Source: Staphylococcus cohnii subsp. cohnii (lineage in GTDB: Bacteria; Bacillota; Bacilli; Staphylococcales; Staphylococcaceae). From it: a DNA stretch of 64,000 bases. Under the pieces are notes generated by a model that saw only the letters and a list, made by a program, of their open reading frames with translations, made no database searches and had not been told where the DNA came from. Shown in pieces: positions 19,226-29,822 of this stretch (positions are counted from its first letter, which is position 1; every line of letters begins with the position of its first letter). Position numbers and translations under genes: made by a program. The stretch covers positions 55,489 through 119,488 of the forward strand of contig NZ_PPQC01000069.1 in assembly GCF_002902365.1 (NCBI RefSeq). Reading direction: 5' to 3'.

Positions 19226-19375
19226 CACAATTACCTCCTTCATCTTCTTGCTTATATTATACCACTATTTACAGAATATTAACATAATTCGCCTTAATAC
19301 ATGTTGTAAAAATACCCTAAACTATGATTGCGCTTTCATATAATACGCGTTACTATAAATTTGGAGGTGGATAAA

Positions 19376-20491
19376 ATGATAATAGGTATTCCGAAAGAGA
19401 TTAAAAACAATGAAAATAGGGTGAGTTTATCACCAAGTGGCGTACATGCATTAGTAGAACAAGGTCACTCAGTTATTGTTGAAAAATCTGCTGGTTTAGG
19501 TTCATATTTTGAAGACGAAGATTATATTACAGCTGGAGCTAAAATTGGTGATGTACCGGCTGAAGTATGGAACGTTGATATGGTTATGAAAGTTAAAGAA
19601 CCATTAGAAGAAGAGTTCCAATATTTTAAGGAAGGGTTAATACTATTTACTTATTTACATTTAGCAAATGAAAAGAAACTCACACAAGCTTTATTAGATA
19701 ATAAAGTAATAGGTATTGCTTATGAAACAGTTCAATTGCAAGATAAAACATTACCATTATTAACGCCGATGAGTGAAGTGGCAGGGCGTATGTCTGCACA
19801 AATTGGTGCTGAATTTTTACAAAAATATAAAGGCGGTATGGGTATTTTACTTGGTGGTGTACCTGGCGTAGCTAAAGGTCGCGTAACGATTATCGGCGGC
19901 GGTCAAGCCGGTACAAATGCTGCTAAAATTGCATTAGGTTTAGGTGCCGATGTAACAATTTTAGATGTTAACCCTAAGCGTTTACAAGAGCTTGAAGATT
20001 TATTTGATGGCCGTGTACACACAATTATGTCTAATCCATTAAATATTGAAGAATGTGTTAAAAATAGTGACTTAGTCATCGGTGCGGTATTAATTCCTGG
20101 TGCCAAAGCACCAAACCTAGTTACTGAAGACATGGTAAAATCCATGAAAGACGGTTCGGTAATCGTTGATATTGCTATAGACCAAGGTGGTATTTTCGAA
20201 ACGACTGACCGTATTTCAACACATGACGATCCAACATATAAAAAACATGGCGTTGTACATTATGCTGTGGCTAATATGCCTGGTGCAGTACCACGTACTT
20301 CTACTATTGCATTAAATAATGCAACGTTACCTTATGCATTACAAATTGCGGGAAAAGGTTATTTAAAAGCATTACAAGATAATGAACCTTTATCATTAGG
20401 TTTAAATACTATTAATGGCGTATTAACCAATAAAGGTGTTGGTAAAGCTTTGAATTTACCATATTCTAACGTTGAAAGCACTCTAAAATAA
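19376..20491 (+). CDS. ald: Alanine dehydrogenase
   Basis: Ald interconverts L-alanine and pyruvate with NAD, allowing alanine use as carbon and nitrogen source. The 371-residue product begins [20 protein letters not shown], a family hallmark, and has TYLHLA with the catalytic His and the NAD motif [10 protein letters not shown] (about 175). ATG 19376 with GGAGGTGG upstream is chosen over a longer frame beginning at 19328. It is monocistronic. TATAAT at 19339-19344 could be the -10, but no good -35 is visible. Confidence 0.95.
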   Translation: MIIGIPKEIKNNENRVSLSPSGVHALVEQGHSVIVEKSAGLGSYFEDEDYITAGAKIGDVPAEVWNVDMVMKVKEPLEEEFQYFKEGLILFTYLHLANEKKLTQALLDNKVIGIAYETVQLQDKTLPLLTPMSEVAGRMSAQIGAEFLQKYKGGMGILLGGVPGVAKGRVTIIGGGQAGTNAAKIALGLGADVTILDVNPKRLQELEDLFDGRVHTIMSNPLNIEECVKNSDLVIGAVLIPGAKAPNLVTEDMVKSMKDGSVIVDIAIDQGGIFETTDRISTHDDPTYKKHGVVHYAVANMPGAVPRTSTIALNNATLPYALQIAGKGYLKALQDNEPLSLGLNTINGVLTNKGVGKALNLPYSNVESTLK

Positions 20492-20506
20492 TAAAAAATA
20501 ACAAAC

Positions 20507-20550
20507 AAAAACTGGTAATCTCTTCCATATAGTAGAGGTTACCAGTTTTT
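20507..20550 (+). terminator. ald terminator
   Basis: The arms AAAACTGGTAATCTCT and AGAGGTTACCAGTTTT pair with one wobble and are followed by T residues. The gap beyond, 20551-20742, shows nothing recognisable. Confidence 0.8.
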
Positions 20551-20742
20551 AAATTCAGTTTTAATACGATTTATTAAAATTTAGTGCACGCGTAATAAGC
20601 TTTTAAAATATAATATAAAATTTGATATTTGTATTAAAACAATTACTTAAGTGAAGAGCATTATAAAGTGGATTGTCAATGGTCTTATGGAAATTGTGTT
20701 GCCATTATATATTGAAATTTTCACAAAGTATATATGCTATTG

Positions 20743-21372
20743 TTATACAATTTTTGTACCATGTACCTCTTGAAAAGGAAATGCAGTAATGAGTTCTTGA
20801 ACATTAGATTTTGTTAAACCGCCACCAGGCATGATTTCAATCTTTCCTCCTGAATTCACGACCAATTTACCAAGTTGATTTAAATTGTCAAAAATATTGG
20901 TGTCAGTCGGACCCCCATGTGTGAGTAATCTACTAAACCCAAGTTCAATTAATTTGTGTAATGCTTTTACTTGACCTTCTAAATGTATTTCATCAAACGC
21001 CATATGACAAACAACAGGTATCGGCGATGCTAGTTGTTTTAATGTTTTCATTTGCCATTCATTCAATGTGTTATCATCTGTTAAACAACCGAATACAAAA
21101 TAATCAATATCAAATGATTTAATTGCTTTAATATCTCGCTGCATAATTTCAAAGTCATATAGGCTATATACAAAATCGCCACCGCGTGGACGAATCATGA
21201 CAGCAATTTCTACGTCGTTTGCTTTGCAAATTTCAGTAGCAATTTCAACCATTCCTATACTTGGCGTGGTTCCTCCGACATGTAAATGATCACACAATTC
21301 AACACGATCTGCGCCATTTTCAATTGCATATTCAACTTGTTGGATTGTTTCAACTACGGCTTCTTTGATCAT
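20743..21372 (-). CDS. cutC: CutC family protein
   Basis: The 209-residue TIM-barrel protein matches the CutC family ([18 protein letters not shown] near residue 20, [12 protein letters not shown] near 80, [10 protein letters not shown] near 183). CutC was named for copper tolerance in E. coli and Enterococcus, but direct copper transport is doubtful and the enzymatic role is not established. Its ATG overlaps the pepQ stop by 4 bases on the minus strand, so translation is coupled to the peptidase. No metal-responsive operator is visible. Confidence 0.85.
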   Translation of the reverse strand: MIKEAVVETIQQVEYAIENGADRVELCDHLHVGGTTPSIGMVEIATEICKANDVEIAVMIRPRGGDFVYSLYDFEIMQRDIKAIKSFDIDYFVFGCLTDDNTLNEWQMKTLKQLASPIPVVCHMAFDEIHLEGQVKALHKLIELGFSRLLTHGGPTDTNIFDNLNQLGKLVVNSGGKIEIMPGGGLTKSNVQELITAFPFQEVHGTKIV

Positions 21373-22421
21373 TTTTCGTAACCTGTCAAACTTTCATTTC
21401 CATTTTCAGTTACGAGAATATCATCTTCAATACGGACACCAGCTACACCAGGCACATAGATGCCAGGTTCAACAGTTACAACCATCCCTGGTACAAATTC
21501 ATTTGCATTTGTACTAGAAACATCTTGATATTCATGCTCTTCTAATCCAAGACCATGCCCTAGTCGATGAGGGAAATAGTCTCCGTATCCATCATCTGTA
21601 ATAATACCTCGGGCAATAGCGTCTATATCTTTAATTTTTACACCAGGTTTAATTGCAGCGATTGCCTCTTGTTCAGCTTTTAATACGATATCGTATATGT
21701 TTTGAGCATCTGAGCTAGGTTGTCCAAATTTAATTGTTCTTGTCATATCACTACAATAATTTTCATAAATGACACCTAAATCAAATAATACGAATTCATT
21801 ATTTTGTAATTGACGTTCACCAGGTATACCATGTGGTGACGCTGCATGATCACCGAAGAGGACCATCGTATCAAAGCTCATTTCATTTACGCCATACGCT
21901 TTGATTTCATATTCAATGTGATTAACAACTTGTCGTTCTGTCACACCTTCTTTTAAGAAACTTGCACCAATTTCAATACATTTATCTGCAAGTTCACATG
22001 CTTTACGAATTTTAGCAATTTCAGAGTCACTTTTAACATTACGTAGTGACTTTATTGTTTGATCAATATCACCGAACGCTTTTACATCAAAAGCTGCGAT
22101 TAATTCACGTTGACGTTGCACAGTTAAATGTGCCGCTTCAACTAACATTTTATTGAAAGTAAAGGGATACTTATCTAATGCATTTTCTGTATCAAGGTAA
22201 CCAATGATTTCACCATCAAATGGTGAAGCCTTTACTTCTTCGACTTCTAATTGTGGACAAAATAGGACTTGATCGCCATTTTCTTTGATTAATAATGCTA
22301 GTAAACGTTCATGAGGATCACTTAAATAGCCTGTGAAATAAAAGATGTTCAATGGGGTAGTAATCCATGCTGCGTCAGCTTGTTGTGATTTTAATGATTC
22401 TATAACTTGTTGTAACTTCAT
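21369..22421 (-). CDS. pepQ: Xaa-Pro dipeptidase (M24 family)
   Basis: This cytosolic metallopeptidase cleaves dipeptides with C-terminal proline. The 350-residue protein has a creatinase-like N-terminal domain and the pita-bread catalytic domain with all five metal ligands: Asp in LFDLGV, Asp in CSDMTRTI, His in [14 protein letters not shown], Glu in TVEPGIYV and Glu in VRIEDDI. AGGAGG precedes the ATG. It is the first gene of the pepQ-cutC pair. Confidence 0.93.
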   Translation of the reverse strand: MKLQQVIESLKSQQADAAWITTPLNIFYFTGYLSDPHERLLALLIKENGDQVLFCPQLEVEEVKASPFDGEIIGYLDTENALDKYPFTFNKMLVEAAHLTVQRQRELIAAFDVKAFGDIDQTIKSLRNVKSDSEIAKIRKACELADKCIEIGASFLKEGVTERQVVNHIEYEIKAYGVNEMSFDTMVLFGDHAASPHGIPGERQLQNNEFVLFDLGVIYENYCSDMTRTIKFGQPSSDAQNIYDIVLKAEQEAIAAIKPGVKIKDIDAIARGIITDDGYGDYFPHRLGHGLGLEEHEYQDVSSTNANEFVPGMVVTVEPGIYVPGVAGVRIEDDILVTENGNESLTGYEK

Positions 22422-22625
22422 TTTACTGCCTCCTAAATATATGATTATATTAATTTTAAGTTAGTTGTGTAAGGAATTCAAAAATAATATGTTGAAATAA
22501 GATATATTGCTAAAATTATTAAAAGAATTATCATATATAAGCACGTATTTTGTTAAAAGCGTGTTATAACTATTAATAATTGTGGTATATATAAAATAAA
22601 TAGTTTTATGGGAGGAATTATCGAT

Positions 22626-23315
22626 ATGAAATTATCTTTTCATGGACAATCAACGATTTATTTTGAAGCGAATGGCAAAAAAGTAATTGTTGATCCATTT
22701 ATTACGGGCAACGATTTATCCGATTTAGATGCTGAAACTTTAGAAGTTGATTATATTATTTTGACACATGGTCATGGAGATCATTTTGGTGATACGATTG
22801 AATTAGCAAATCGAAATCACGCAACAGTTATTGGTTCAGCAGAATTAGGTGATTATTTAACGACTACTAAAAACGTTGAAAATGTTAGACCTATGAATAT
22901 TGGTGGTAAAGCAGAATTTGATTTTGGAACGGTTAAGTTTGTACAAGCGTTTCATAGTTCTAGCTTGACTGACGACAATGGTATTCCCGTATATTTAGGT
23001 ATGCCGATGGGGCTAATTTTAGAAATAGAAGGCAAGACGATTTATCATACTGGTGATACAGGATTATTTGGTGACATGAAATTAATTGCCGAACGTCATC
23101 CAGTTGACATTTGTTTTATTCCAATTGGTGATAATTTCACAATGGGCATTGATGATGCTAGTTTTGCAATTAATCAGTTCATTAAACCTAAAATTACAAT
23201 ACCAATTCACTACAATACATTTGACTTAATCAAACAAAATCCAGACGACTTCAAGTCAGCTGTTTCAGAAGGTGAAGTACAGATATTAAATCCAGGAGAC
23301 GCAGTTCAACTTTAA
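22626..23315 (+). CDS. Metallo-beta-lactamase fold hydrolase (UPF0173)
   Basis: The 229-residue protein is a small MBL-fold hydrolase with the metal motif HGHGDH in [11 protein letters not shown] (near residue 50), further ligands in FHSS and HTGDTG, and a final His in PIHYNTF. It matches the UPF0173 group (B. subtilis YtkL). No substrate is known. I start at ATG 22626, where [10 protein letters not shown] matches the family. The in-frame ATG at 22608 overlaps the binding site GGGAGG. It is monocistronic, divergent from pepQ, and closed by the hairpin at 23350. Confidence 0.85.
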   Translation: MKLSFHGQSTIYFEANGKKVIVDPFITGNDLSDLDAETLEVDYIILTHGHGDHFGDTIELANRNHATVIGSAELGDYLTTTKNVENVRPMNIGGKAEFDFGTVKFVQAFHSSSLTDDNGIPVYLGMPMGLILEIEGKTIYHTGDTGLFGDMKLIAERHPVDICFIPIGDNFTMGIDDASFAINQFIKPKITIPIHYNTFDLIKQNPDDFKSAVSEGEVQILNPGDAVQL

Positions 23316-23349
23316 AGTGATTGCGATATAAACAGCTTACACATAAAAT

Positions 23350-23402
23350 GTAAACGCCAATTTCACTAACATCATAGTAGAAATTGGCGTTTACTTTGTT
23401 TT
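23350..23402 (+). terminator. Terminator after the MBL-fold hydrolase gene
   Basis: GTAAACGCCAATTTC and GAAATTGGCGTTTAC form a 15-bp stem followed by a T-rich tract. It lies between converging genes. Confidence 0.85.
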
Positions 23403-23461
23403 TTATGGAATTGAACTAATTGTTGCAATGAGATGATTTTCCCAGTTATTAAACCGTTGTA

Positions 23462-23875
23462 CTATTTTACTATTAGCACAGGGATGCTTGCTCTTTTAGC
23501 AACTTTGTGACTCACACTACCTAGTACGAATTTTTTCTTTTCTTCGGCACGACGGTTACTGAGGACAACTATTTCATATTTACCACTATTTGCTTCTTTT
23601 ACCAATTGTTCTTTGGCATTACCACGTACAATGATTTCATCATATTTGATGCCATATTCATCGAGCGTATTTCGAGTGCTTTCTAACCCTTTACTACGTT
23701 TTTCAACAAGCTTATCTAAATGAACACCAGATTTAATCGATGCTTGTGCATCTTGCTCACTGATTGCATTAAGAATTGTTACAACAGTATCTTCGCCAGC
23801 TAATTTAGAAACTTCTTTAAGTGCTTTTTCATTTTTAAGTGTTGTATCAACACCTAGTAAAATATTTTTAAACAT
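23462..23875 (-). CDS. Universal stress protein, UspA family (non-canonical ATP motif)
   Basis: The 137-residue Usp domain starts MFKNILLGVDTTLKNEKALK and ends SIPVLIVK, as in the family. The ATP-binding loop is altered: the expected G-x2-G before FVLGSVSH reads SNRRAEEKKK, so nucleotide binding may be lost. This distinguishes it from the other Usp at 18722. The binding site AGGAGGGATGGAAT lies just before the ATG. It is monocistronic on the minus strand. Confidence 0.85.
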   Translation of the reverse strand: MFKNILLGVDTTLKNEKALKEVSKLAGEDTVVTILNAISEQDAQASIKSGVHLDKLVEKRSKGLESTRNTLDEYGIKYDEIIVRGNAKEQLVKEANSGKYEIVVLSNRRAEEKKKFVLGSVSHKVAKRASIPVLIVK

Positions 23876-24099
23876 TATTCCATCCCTCCTTAATTCTATT
23901 CTAATTAAAGTTTATCACAAATCAAATTAAAAATTATATATTTTCATATTAACAGAGTAAAAAGTTTTATAGATATTAATATCTTAGTGAATATATGTCA
24001 TAATTAAAGTTAAAATATATTTTTCAAGTGATTAAATCGCAATTTTAGTTATAAAAAGTTATAATATCATAGAAAATGTCCAAAAATGAGGTTATTACA

Positions 24100-25392
24100 A
24101 TGACAAAGCATGAGCAAATTTTATCTTATATCGAATCTTTAGCAGTAGGGCAAAAAATTTCTGTTAGAAAAATAGCGAAAGATTTAAATGTCTCTGAAGG
24201 GACAGCTTATCGTGCGATCAAAGATGCCGGTAGAATTGGTTTAGTAGCAACAATCGATAGAGTTGGTACTGTCCGAATAGAAAAGAAAACACGTGAACAA
24301 ATTGAACAACTTACATTTGGAGAAATTGTAAAAATAATTGATGGACAAGTATTAGGAGGAAGAAATGGCCTCATCAAGACATTAACAAAATTTGCTATTG
24401 GCGCAATGGAAATTGATGATGTGGTAAAGTATTTAAGTCCGCATACATTGTTGATTGTAGGAAATCGAAAAGACGTACAATTAGCCGCTTTGAAAAGAGG
24501 AAATGCAGTATTGATTACAGGTGGTTTTAGAACGTCCAATGAAATAATCAAATATGCTGATGAACATGATTTACCAATACTATCATCTAATTATGATACA
24601 TATTTAGTTGCAAATATTATTAACAGAGCGATGTATAATCAAATGATTCGGAAAGAAATATTAGTCGTCGAAGATATAGTGAAATCTGTGAATGAAGATA
24701 CTGTAGTTTTTGACAATATGACGTTGCACGATTATAAAGAAAAAGCAAAACGCACAGGTCACTCCAGATTTCCAGTTATCGATGAACATTGGCGTTTAGT
24801 TGGTATCATTACGAGTAAAGAAATTATTAAAATGGAAGACAAGGATACTTTAGCACATTTTATGACTAAGTCTCCGCTTAATGTACAACTATCAACTACA
24901 GTAGCAAATTGTGCACATATGATGATTTGGGAAGGTATCGAATTATTACCAGTGATTTCACCAAGCAAAAAATTAATTGGTGTAATTACAAGAAAAGATG
25001 TGTTGACAGCAATGCAATTATTAAGTCGTCAACCCCAGGTAGGCGAAACTATTAATGATCAAGTAGCTAAACATATTACAATTGCAAATGATGATATTCA
25101 AGTACAAACTTCGCCTTTACTTACAAATCAGTTTGGCACACTGAGTAAAGCGGTGTTTGTAGCTATTATTGAAGAAACTGTGCGTTATGAAATGCGGAAG
25201 TTAAAGAAACTTGAAGTAATGATTGAAAGTTTAAATATCATTTACATTAAGATTGTGCAAATTGAATCTGAAATTAATGTACATTATGATATGTTAGATG
25301 TAGGAAGAAATTTTGCTAAATTAGAAGTAACGATGACAAGTGATGGTAAACATGTTGCAAAAGCAATGATTATTTGTCAAATGATAGATTAA
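24100..25392 (+). CDS. ytoI: HTH-DRTGG-CBS-hotdog regulator-like protein (YtoI type)
   Basis: The 430-residue protein has four parts: an N-terminal helix-turn-helix (about 15-50, ISVRKIAKDLNVSEGTAYRAIK), a DRTGG-like domain (about 75-180), two CBS motifs (about 190-310, each ending in a GIITSKE or GVITRKD segment) and a C-terminal hotdog-fold region (about 320-430). CBS pairs usually bind adenine nucleotides, so a nucleotide-sensing regulator is plausible, but no target is known to me. I start at ATG 24100, with GAGG 8 bases upstream. It is 32 bases upstream of pde2, so the two are probably cotranscribed. Confidence 0.8.
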   Translation: MTKHEQILSYIESLAVGQKISVRKIAKDLNVSEGTAYRAIKDAGRIGLVATIDRVGTVRIEKKTREQIEQLTFGEIVKIIDGQVLGGRNGLIKTLTKFAIGAMEIDDVVKYLSPHTLLIVGNRKDVQLAALKRGNAVLITGGFRTSNEIIKYADEHDLPILSSNYDTYLVANIINRAMYNQMIRKEILVVEDIVKSVNEDTVVFDNMTLHDYKEKAKRTGHSRFPVIDEHWRLVGIITSKEIIKMEDKDTLAHFMTKSPLNVQLSTTVANCAHMMIWEGIELLPVISPSKKLIGVITRKDVLTAMQLLSRQPQVGETINDQVAKHITIANDDIQVQTSPLLTNQFGTLSKAVFVAIIEETVRYEMRKLKKLEVMIESLNIIYIKIVQIESEINVHYDMLDVGRNFAKLEVTMTSDGKHVAKAMIICQMID

Positions 25393-25424
25393 AAGCATAT
25401 ATAACTTAAAAAAGGAAGATAAAA

Positions 25425-26360
25425 ATGACGATAGAATTTAACCAAATTATGGATGAAATAAAAGCGGTTCAAACAGTAATTATACATAGACATGTAAGAC
25501 CAGACCCAGATGCTTATGGATCACAACTTGGAATGAAAAATTATTTGAAACTTAAATTTCCAGAAAAGAATATTTATGCAGTAGGAGAAGGAGAACCGTC
25601 ACTTGATTTTATCGGTACTTTTGATGATATTAGTGATGACCAATATAACGAAGCATTGGTTATCGTATGTGATACTGCTAATTCTCCTAGAATCAGTGAC
25701 CATAGATTCAATGCTGGCAAACGTCTTGTTAAAATAGATCATCATCCAGCAGTTGACCAATACGGAGATATTAACTATGTGAATGACCAAGCATCATCAA
25801 CGAGTGAGATTATTTTTGATTTTATAAGTCATTTTAATGATCAATCACTAATTGATGATTCTGTAGCAAGAGTATTATATTTAGGTATTGTAGGCGATAC
25901 TGGACGGTTTTTATTCAATAATACAACACCACATACTATGGAAGTCGCAAGCCAATTATTAAAATATTCATTTAACCATCAGCAAGAATTGAATAAATTA
26001 GGGGAAAAAGATCCAAAACTATTACCTTTTCAAGGCTATGTTTTACAGAATTTTGATTTAAATGAAAAAGGTTTCTGTAAGGTGAAAATCACCAAAGATG
26101 TACTTGAACAATTTGATATTGTAGCGAATGAAGCTTCGCTTTTTGTCAATGCGATTGCTGATATTCAAGGGTTGAAAATATGGGTGTTTGCGGTAGATGA
26201 AGGTTCCGAGATTAGATGTCGTATTCGTTCTAAAGGTATCGTCATTAATGATATTGCTAACACATTTGGTGGTGGAGGTCATCCGAATGCATCTGGTGTT
26301 TCAGTTGCAGATTGGCACCAATTTGAAGCATTAGCACAAGCATTAAATAATAAATTGTAA
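25425..26360 (+). CDS. pde2: DHH-DHHA1 phosphodiesterase (Pde2/NrnA)
   Basis: The 311-residue protein has the DHH motifs [13 protein letters not shown] (near 20), [15 protein letters not shown] (near 105) and GDTGRF, and the DHHA1 nucleotide-binding [10 protein letters not shown] (near 285). This family degrades short oligonucleotides and pAp. In S. aureus the protein encoded just before dnaE, Pde2, cleaves pApA from c-di-AMP breakdown to AMP, and the position here is the same. It is 20 bases from dnaE, which suggests an operon with ytoI and dnaE. Confidence 0.9.
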   Translation: MTIEFNQIMDEIKAVQTVIIHRHVRPDPDAYGSQLGMKNYLKLKFPEKNIYAVGEGEPSLDFIGTFDDISDDQYNEALVIVCDTANSPRISDHRFNAGKRLVKIDHHPAVDQYGDINYVNDQASSTSEIIFDFISHFNDQSLIDDSVARVLYLGIVGDTGRFLFNNTTPHTMEVASQLLKYSFNHQQELNKLGEKDPKLLPFQGYVLQNFDLNEKGFCKVKITKDVLEQFDIVANEASLFVNAIADIQGLKIWVFAVDEGSEIRCRIRSKGIVINDIANTFGGGGHPNASGVSVADWHQFEALAQALNNKL

Positions 26361-26380
26361 TATTAAGGAGGTATTTGCTG

Positions 26381-29300
26381 ATGGTTGCGCATTTAAACGT
26401 TCATACATCGTATGACTTATTGAATTCAAGTATTAAAATTAAAGATGTCATTGCGAAAGCAGCGAAAGAAGGTTATACATCGTTAGCAATTACAGATACA
26501 AACGTTTTATATGGGTACCCTCAATTTTATGACGCGTGTATTACAGCAAATATCCATCCTATATTTGGAATGACGATTTATCTTACAGATGGTTTGTCAT
26601 CAGTTGAAACTATAGTACTTGCTAAAAATAATCATGGTCTAAAAGATTTATTTAAATTATCTTCTGCGATAAAAATGAAAGAGAAGACTGAAACGCCAAT
26701 AGAGTGGCTAAATAAATATATTGATCATTTGGTTATCATATTTAAAAATGTTACGGAAGCACACCAAAGTATATTACAAAATTTCACTGATAAAGATGAT
26801 ATATTTGTAAATCACAATAGCCAACAAAGATTAGATTTTCCTGTTGTATGGGCGCAAAGTACAAATTATCTAAATGAAGATGATGCGGATACTTTAACGG
26901 CTTTAGCTGCTATCAAAAATAATGAGAAATTAGATTTGGTTAAAGAAGTTCATAATTATAATGCACATATGTATAGTCAGTCCGATTTGGATGCGTTTAA
27001 TTTAAGCGAGCAAATTTGGCAAAATACAAATTACGTTGCGTCCATTTGTAATGCCGAACTACAATATCATCAATCGTTATTACCTAAATTCAAAACACCG
27101 AGTAACCAACCGTCTAAAGATTACCTTTATCAAGTTCTCCAACAAAATTTAAAACAACTAAATTTACCCAATGCTTCATTACAAAAATACGATAACAGGC
27201 TTAATCATGAATATGAGATTATCACACGCATGGGTTTTGAAGATTATTTTTTAATTGTTAGTGATTTAATCCATTATGCTAAAACGCATGATGTATTAGT
27301 CGGTCCGGGTCGTGGTTCATCTGCTGGCTCCTTAGTCAGTTATCTATTAGATATTACGACGGTTGATCCCATTAAATATAACTTGTTATTTGAGCGATTT
27401 TTAAATCCTGAACGTGTTACTATGCCAGATATTGATATCGATTTTGAAGATACGCATAGAGAAAAAGTGATTAAATACGTACAAGAAAAATATGGTGATA
27501 ACCACGTTGCTGGCATTGTGACGTTTGGTCATTTATTAGCGAGGGCAGTTTCAAGAGATGTAGGTCGAATTATGGGTTTTGATGAAATAACATTAAATGA
27601 GATCTCATCTTTAATCCCTCATAAGTTAGGTATTACATTAGATGAGGCATATGAGCAAACTGAATTTAAACAATTTGTGCATAGAAATCATCGGCATGAA
27701 CGCTGGTTTGAAATTTGTAAAAAATTAGAAGGATTGCCACGACATACGTCAACACATGCAGCAGGGATCATTATAAACGATCATCCTTTATATGAATATA
27801 CACCATTAACTTTAGGAGATACGGGGTTATTGACACAGTGGACCATGACTGAAGCTGAACGTATTGGCCTTTTAAAAATTGATTTTCTAGGTTTACGAAA
27901 CTTATCTATTATTCATCAAATCGTTAAACAAGTAAAAAGAGATATGAATATTGATATAGATATTGAAGCCATTCCTTTTAATGATCCAAAAGTATTTCAG
28001 TTACTCTCGCAGGGTGACACAACAGGTGTATTCCAATTAGAATCTGATGGCATACGAAATGTATTGAAAAAGTTACAGCCAGAACAATTTGAAGATATTG
28101 TGGCAGTAACTTCTTTGTATAGACCAGGACCTATGGAAGAAATTCCAACCTATATTACAAGAAGACACTTCCCTGAAAAAGTACAATATTTGCATAAAGA
28201 TTTAGAACCTATATTAAAAACTACTTACGGTGTAATTATTTATCAAGAACAAATTATGCAAATCGCGAGTAAGTTTGCTAATTTTAGTTATGGTGAAGCG
28301 GATATATTAAGACGTGCTATGAGTAAAAAAAATCGTGCAGTATTAGAGAGTGAGCGACAACATTTTGTAGAAGGTGCTTTAAGTAACGGATATGATGAAC
28401 GATTAAGCAAGCAGATTTTTGATTTGATTTTAAAATTTGCAGACTATGGCTTTGCACGTGCACATGCAGTGAGCTATTCTAAAATAGCTTATATTATGAG
28501 TTATTTAAAAGTACACTATGCTAATTATTTTTATGCCAATATATTGAGCAATTCAATTGGTAGCGAAAAAAAGACGGCACAAATGATTGATGAAGCGAAA
28601 CATCAGCAATTAAATATATTGGCACCTAATATTAATGAAAGTCATTGGTTTTATAAAGCAAGTAATAAAGGTATTTATCTATCTTTAGGTGCGATTAAAG
28701 GCATAGGTTATCAAAGTGTTAAACTCATCGTCGATGAAAGAAAAAATAATGGTGCATATAAAGATTTCTTTGACTTTACACGTCGTATCCCTAAAAGAAT
28801 AAAGAGTAGGAAATTACTTGAAGCATTAATATTAGTCGGCGCTTTTGATACATTTGGTAAGAATCGAGCGACTTTATTGCAGTCTATTGACCAAGTATTA
28901 GATGACGTTTCCGATGTTGAACAAGATGGTTTTATTTTTGATGTGTTGACACCTAAAACAACATATGAAGAAAAAGAAGAGCTACCAGATCAAGTGTTAA
29001 GTGATTATGAAAAAGAATATTTAGGGTTTTATGTATCTACTCATCCTGTAGAAAAAGCATTTGAAGAAAAACAATATCTTGGTATTTATAAACTTAATAA
29101 TGCCAGAGATAATCAACCAATCTTTGTTCAAATCGACCAGTTAAAACGTATTCGTACTAAAAATGGACAAAACATGGCATTTATTACGTTAAATGACGGT
29201 CTTAACAATTTAGATGGTGTAGTGTTCCCAGACGCATATAAAAAATTTGAGGTATATTTAAACAATACAGATACGCTTATCGTGAAAGGTAAATTTGAAA

Positions 29301-29584
29301 ATAGAAATAATAAAAAGCAACTTATTATTAATCAAATAGAAAATGTTGCGTCATTTGAGAACAATAAATTAGCAAATGCGAAACAAATAATCATTAGAAA
29401 TATTGAAAGTTTATCGGAAATAAAACAGTGGTTAAATTCACAAGAGACTGCAGACGATATCCCAGTGAAATATTTTCAAGAAAAACAAAATCAATTTAAA
29501 ATAATAGGTTTTATATCACGTGAAAAAGAGAAAATTGAAGTGCTTATATCTAAGTTTTCACCGTGGGATATAAGGATAATTTAA
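26381..29584 (+). CDS. dnaE: DNA polymerase III alpha subunit DnaE
   Basis: This is the error-prone replicative polymerase that extends RNA primers before PolC in Firmicutes. The 1067-residue protein has an N-terminal PHP domain, the palm catalytic PDIDIDFED (near 350), the GPGRGSSAGS motif, a helix-hairpin-helix region and a C-terminal OB fold (VFVQIDQLKRIRTKNGQNMAF). The PHP start reads HLNVHTSY where metal-binding PHP domains have HxH, so that exonuclease site is probably inactive. ATG 26381 lies 9 bases after GGAGG. A terminator follows at 29614. Confidence 0.95.
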   Translation: MVAHLNVHTSYDLLNSSIKIKDVIAKAAKEGYTSLAITDTNVLYGYPQFYDACITANIHPIFGMTIYLTDGLSSVETIVLAKNNHGLKDLFKLSSAIKMKEKTETPIEWLNKYIDHLVIIFKNVTEAHQSILQNFTDKDDIFVNHNSQQRLDFPVVWAQSTNYLNEDDADTLTALAAIKNNEKLDLVKEVHNYNAHMYSQSDLDAFNLSEQIWQNTNYVASICNAELQYHQSLLPKFKTPSNQPSKDYLYQVLQQNLKQLNLPNASLQKYDNRLNHEYEIITRMGFEDYFLIVSDLIHYAKTHDVLVGPGRGSSAGSLVSYLLDITTVDPIKYNLLFERFLNPERVTMPDIDIDFEDTHREKVIKYVQEKYGDNHVAGIVTFGHLLARAVSRDVGRIMGFDEITLNEISSLIPHKLGITLDEAYEQTEFKQFVHRNHRHERWFEICKKLEGLPRHTSTHAAGIIINDHPLYEYTPLTLGDTGLLTQWTMTEAERIGLLKIDFLGLRNLSIIHQIVKQVKRDMNIDIDIEAIPFNDPKVFQLLSQGDTTGVFQLESDGIRNVLKKLQPEQFEDIVAVTSLYRPGPMEEIPTYITRRHFPEKVQYLHKDLEPILKTTYGVIIYQEQIMQIASKFANFSYGEADILRRAMSKKNRAVLESERQHFVEGALSNGYDERLSKQIFDLILKFADYGFARAHAVSYSKIAYIMSYLKVHYANYFYANILSNSIGSEKKTAQMIDEAKHQQLNILAPNINESHWFYKASNKGIYLSLGAIKGIGYQSVKLIVDERKNNGAYKDFFDFTRRIPKRIKSRKLLEALILVGAFDTFGKNRATLLQSIDQVLDDVSDVEQDGFIFDVLTPKTTYEEKEELPDQVLSDYEKEYLGFYVSTHPVEKAFEEKQYLGIYKLNNARDNQPIFVQIDQLKRIRTKNGQNMAFITLNDGLNNLDGVVFPDAYKKFEVYLNNTDTLIVKGKFENRNNKKQLIINQIENVASFENNKLANAKQIIIRNIESLSEIKQWLNSQETADDIPVKYFQEKQNQFKIIGFISREKEKIEVLISKFSPWDIRII

Positions 29585-29613
29585 CTTTATCAAGTCTATA
29601 AACTATGATATAG

Positions 29614-29650
29614 TAAACTGATGGTTAAGTTGAAACTTGCCATCAGTTTA
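29614..29650 (+). terminator. dnaE terminator
   Basis: TAAACTGATGG and CCATCAGTTTA form an 11-bp stem past the dnaE stop. The rest of the gap to 29822 is AT-rich and presumably contains the malic enzyme promoter, which I could not identify with confidence. Confidence 0.7.
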
Positions 29651-29822
29651 TATTAAATGATGACATCTATACTTCATGTGAAATATATGTTTTTATTACA
29701 AAAGTTAACATACAACTTGTGCTTGCTATTTAATGCTAACGATAACATTTGTAATTTATGTTAGATTGTAATAAAAATATATATGACTGATTAAAATTAT
29801 TGAATGTAAGGGGTAGGTTTAC

